A program made the translations under genes and the position numbers. DNA of 64,000 nt. It comes from an uncultured Saprospiraceae bacterium (GTDB lineage Bacteria; Bacteroidota; Bacteroidia; Chitinophagales; Saprospiraceae). The DNA lies in contig CALFWO010000017.1 of NCBI GenBank assembly GCA_937928045.1, positions 62,001 to 126,000 on the forward strand, read 5' to 3'. Positions 62,101 to 64,000 of the stretch are shown piece by piece (position 1 is the stretch's first letter; each line of letters opens with the position of its first letter). A model generated the notes under the pieces. That model saw only the letters and a program-made list of their open reading frames with translations, was not told the DNA's origin and did no database searches.

Positions 62101-64000
62101 AAAAATGATCGAGAAGTATTTAGTCATTTGCCAGGCTATACCAATCGAATTCCTAAAATTAAAAAAGGGGAATACCAATTTTATATTTTATACAACGACA
62201 AGTCTTATCAAAAGGTTGAAATCCAAATTCAAGCGAATGGATCCAACTATCGCGATCTAGAAGAATTCGAAATATTACCACCTGATGAATATTCCGAAAA
62301 AATAGATAGTATTCTTCAACATGCTGTAGTGGAAGAGGCGGATGAACTGACGGAAAGTCAATTGAGAAAGATATACCAAAACCTGCAAAAAGGAACACAC
62401 CAAGGAATTGAAGGCACTGAAATATTTGGGAAAGTTACCGAATTCGGAACTGAGGATCCTATCATAGGAGCAAGTGTGGCTGCTTATAAAGATGGCGTTT
62501 TTGTGACCGGAACTTCTACTGATTTTAATGGTGAATATAGAATTAATGCTGGCGGCGGATTTTTTGATTTAGAGTTCTCCTATATTGGTTATGCTTCAAA
62601 AAGAATTAAAGATGTTTATGCAGGGTTTTTTCCAATTGATGTTGAATTTGATGAATTTGGTTCCATTCAATTAGAAGAAGTAGTAGTCGCGGCTTTCAAA
62701 GTACCGCTGGTAGAACAAAACAATACTACTTCAAGCATGATGATAACTGCGGATGATATTAGTAACATGCCATTACGCAATCTTTCCGGGTTGGCCGGCA
62801 GGGTGGCTGGAATCAGTATTTCCGAGGTTGGAAACGAAATTATGATTCGCGGAAGTAGAATCTCTGGAACATATTACTATATCGATGGAATTCGAGTTCA
62901 AGATACGCAAACGATCAATTTGAATGAGGTCGACGATTATAGAATCGTAAATGGAGCAGAGGCGAAAGCGGTTTATGGAGTCGATCAAGTGGTGTTGATT
63001 CAAAGTAAGTCCAAAGCTAATCAAGCGTTTTATGAAGCCAGTTTGGCCGCTAGCGGAATAAGAGATAATTTTTCCGATGAGGCATTTTGGAAACCAACAT
63101 TAAGAACAAACCGTGAGGGTAAGATTAATTTTCAAACTCGTTTTCCAGACGACATCACAAAATGGAATTTGCATTACATTGGTGCAAAAGGAAAATATGC
63201 TGGATATAAAAATGCAACTATTAAATCCTTTAAACCTATCGCTTCCATTTTAAGTATTCCGAAGTTTATTGTAGCTGGTGATACGACTTTAGCAAATACC
63301 AGAACGCTGAATTATACGCAAGACAGTCTAGCACTAAGTACTATGTTCAGTGTTGAGCAAAACGGCGAATTGATTAATGCAACAAATGACTCAATTAAAT
63401 TCAAAGATTCAGATGTCAGTTTGTTTCCAGTTTCTTCCAACTTGACGGATTCCTTGACGATTACTTATGAGGTAAAACGTTCGGATGGTTATTTGGATGG
63501 TGAAAAAAGAGAACTACCAATTTTGCCAAAAGGATTATCAGTCGCAAAAGGTTTTTTTGATGTGCTGAATTCAGATACCAGTTTTATTTACCAACCAACT
63601 AGCTCAAATGGTGAGACTACCATTTATATAGATCGGAGTAAATTAAATGTGGTGCGTCGTTCTTTGACCACTATAAAAAAATACCAGTACCTATGCAATG
63701 AGCAATTGGCTTCAAAACTCCTCGCGTATCTACATGATAAAATTTTGGCGGAATATTTAGGAAAGCAATTTGTAGGAGAGAAGGAGATTCTAAAGATTAT
63801 TGATAAACTAAACCAAAGAAAAAATGAAGATAAACTATGGGGTTGGTGGAGAAACAATAAAACGAGTTATTGGATTACTGGCCATGTTGTCAAAGCACTG
63901 GTTAAAGCAAAATCTATGGGATATGAAGTGGACCTTCAAACAGAAGAGTTGGTTGCCAATTTAATTTTTAATCTTGAGGGCAGCACGAATATTCGCAGGA
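59107..64000 (+). CDS. Alpha-2-macroglobulin-like surface protein with CarboxypepD-regulatory and TonB-plug-like domains, 3' end beyond window
   Basis: Open from the ATG at 59107 to the window end (1631 codons). Signal peptide MRITAILLFFVWSGTLFSQ. Residues about 100-1080 are macroglobulin (MG)-like beta domains: KGYAILSKPKYRINDTLKVK, VNLIVNQPSRIVPGQQVDVE. Around residue 1105 a carboxypeptidase-regulatory-like domain (IFGKVTEFGTEDPIIGASVA) is followed by a TonB-plug-like domain (LSGLAGRVAGISI, EIMIRGSRISGTYYYIDGIR). The A2M core resumes with TLRTNREGKINFQTRFPDDI, and a thioester-like CNEQ motif at 63694-63705 (Cys 1530). A2M proteins trap proteases; the plug insertion suggests an outer-membrane link. 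The start lies 147 bp after the small membrane-protein stop. Confidence 0.85.
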   Translation, partial: MRITAILLFFVWSGTLFSQDLYSSISTTNKFIWRISAEEAKSIFENGPTTVNEKYFHTLIDTIPIGKDFKNNYNKDLSIGHYLIAGIQKENLVWSYYERSPYDVQVFQNNTDLVVQVTDSLMQPIADAKVVVKKRNLKFDKKSKSYRSRVKFNKENIEVTIDGFRSFHQVKNTNIRSKKEVWRNVLYGKPQRYVVLPIRYIIRLPIDGFKSIRRKGHYGVIYGTKNGFRKFRRLVACTFSSSPCTPKEYKGYAILSKPKYRINDTLKVKAYLTDHKNRPLKIPLEVELGGGIRKSFGMIEPAAPGSYEWTVILDKEKYKLKLDKKYRVNFRKDHLLIKSVGFKLEQYDLKAISFTVDKSRDEHIHTSPFFLKINAKDENELRLKDARVKIKIQTTNVNSFLEKNMFVPIAVLDTNFLLDANEETAFYIPDSLFPKANLKYNVNIELLNGNNESRKQTLEVNRKYKTFPFRMELDQDSIIVTKIDSTNSSLEPASLFFYKDRMEEIGQTNGMSKFKIDPGASFYSLFHEGARQLLYMRKESSQLSLSYTRSKDSIIVNIVNPRKLPFSYFVYKVNREVKKGFGNISRISFPAKNSKNYTFSIEYLWAGMVDNKHYSIPAEYYKVNLIVNQPSRIVPGQQVDVEITAVDQKGKPIEDLDVSAFGSTAKLKHYPEKFKAHQKNKKRKKLRANYQKDVTNYHGKLLIPYSDWAPLTRLDTIAYYNLRFPKDSLYRIEYSISDSITQVAPFVVRNGKIQKVHVVHIDNVPLYFSWATHDRPFSFPCKPGKREIRIRIADAEITLKNVEIFANKKNIIAIDPDEYFNQKAIVEKKHELDKREVKNYERYTFFYSHGFGPKPVWLEQDSLIYALPKTNGIGVVGPIFPRKIKFEYLNEFKHEFWNTSKFRHEFYPNLMKMWEVNEEKRKFNNLQKFSNGAVHPSFRDTVRTVQWIKEKELSYLRGLRNKKYKFSFKANDNGDNGSLNLKPKLHKGAAPVNLFFFSKNDREVFSHLPGYTNRIPKIKKGEYQFYILYNDKSYQKVEIQIQANGSNYRDLEEFEILPPDEYSEKIDSILQHAVVEEADELTESQLRKIYQNLQKGTHQGIEGTEIFGKVTEFGTEDPIIGASVAAYKDGVFVTGTSTDFNGEYRINAGGGFFDLEFSYIGYASKRIKDVYAGFFPIDVEFDEFGSIQLEEVVVAAFKVPLVEQNNTTSSMMITADDISNMPLRNLSGLAGRVAGISISEVGNEIMIRGSRISGTYYYIDGIRVQDTQTINLNEVDDYRIVNGAEAKAVYGVDQVVLIQSKSKANQAFYEASLAASGIRDNFSDEAFWKPTLRTNREGKINFQTRFPDDITKWNLHYIGAKGKYAGYKNATIKSFKPIASILSIPKFIVAGDTTLANTRTLNYTQDSLALSTMFSVEQNGELINATNDSIKFKDSDVSLFPVSSNLTDSLTITYEVKRSDGYLDGEKRELPILPKGLSVAKGFFDVLNSDTSFIYQPTSSNGETTIYIDRSKLNVVRRSLTTIKKYQYLCNEQLASKLLAYLHDKILAEYLGKQFVGEKEILKIIDKLNQRKNEDKLWGWWRNNKTSYWITGHVVKALVKAKSMGYEVDLQTEELVANLIFNLEGSTNIRR

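Noticed and set aside
1-64000. CRISPR array, rRNA genes, insertion sequences with transposase
   Set aside because: No regularly spaced repeats, no rRNA-like sequence and no transposase gene were seen in the window.

Overview
The window comes from an AT-rich member of the Bacteroidota, most likely a Saprospiraceae-type marine or freshwater bacterium. Reasons: T9SS-type C-terminal sorting domains (the CotH-like protein at 16774 and the 1036-residue surface protein at 26006), promoters of the Bacteroidota form TTTG-N19-TAnnTTTG (a perfect one at 2210-2240), few Shine-Dalgarno sequences, a hybrid two-component regulator with TPR, kinase, receiver and AraC parts, SprB-like and TSP3-like surface repeats, and an iodotyrosine-deiodinase homologue of the kind known from Haliscomenobacter. 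No database was available; all names come from motifs and family recognition.

Left chromosomal arm (1-19313): ordinary core genes. They are a truncated GlmU-type nucleotidyltransferase, ribosomal protein L31 type B, an ArsR-SRPBCC fusion regulator with a clear promoter and operator, a thioredoxin-like gene broken by one in-frame TAG, yraN, pgi, a GT39-type membrane glycosyltransferase, a large acyl-CoA oxidase-like enzyme, a membrane-anchored glucosaminidase, fabG, an iodotyrosine-deiodinase-like flavoprotein in an operon with an SDR, an MlaE/MlaF lipid transporter pair, a secreted CotH-like protein and tRNA-Leu(GAG). Three small secreted or lipoprotein genes lie between them.

Integrated element (19298-49636, about 30 kb): an 18-bp direct repeat, the 3' end of tRNA-Leu, bounds it on both sides, and a tyrosine recombinase lies just inside the right copy. 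The original tRNA terminator appears to sit right after the right repeat. Cargo, left to right: a 1600-residue secreted protein ending in an HNH-like nuclease with an adjacent SUKH-type immunity gene; an outer-membrane barrel protein and a T9SS surface protein; a complete type I restriction system (hsdM-hsdS-hsdR); an McrB-McrC pair; and a 536-residue protein joining a methyltransferase-like remnant, an HsdS-like recognition segment and a Schlafen/AlbA_2 domain. A DNA-processing module follows: a hypothetical protein, a Sak4-like ATPase, a DUF3871 protein, then on the opposite strand a RepA-like ATPase, a HTH/excisionase-like protein, a hypothetical protein and the integrase. No relaxase, type IV secretion or virion gene is visible, so it looks like a non-conjugative defence island or satellite-like element.

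Right chromosomal arm (49637-64000): a hybrid two-component regulator, a cell-surface protein with a coiled-coil C-terminus, two tandem secreted zinc metalloproteases with an almost identical C-terminal domain, a CIA30-family protein, a small membrane protein, and the first 4.9 kb of a very large alpha-2-macroglobulin-like protein that also carries a carboxypeptidase-regulatory domain and a TonB-plug-like domain.

The most interesting points are the methyltransferase/TRD/AlbA fusion beside McrBC, the whole tRNA-bounded defence island, the toxin-immunity pair, the amber-interrupted thioredoxin gene, and the strongly conserved C-terminal domain shared by the two metalloproteases.
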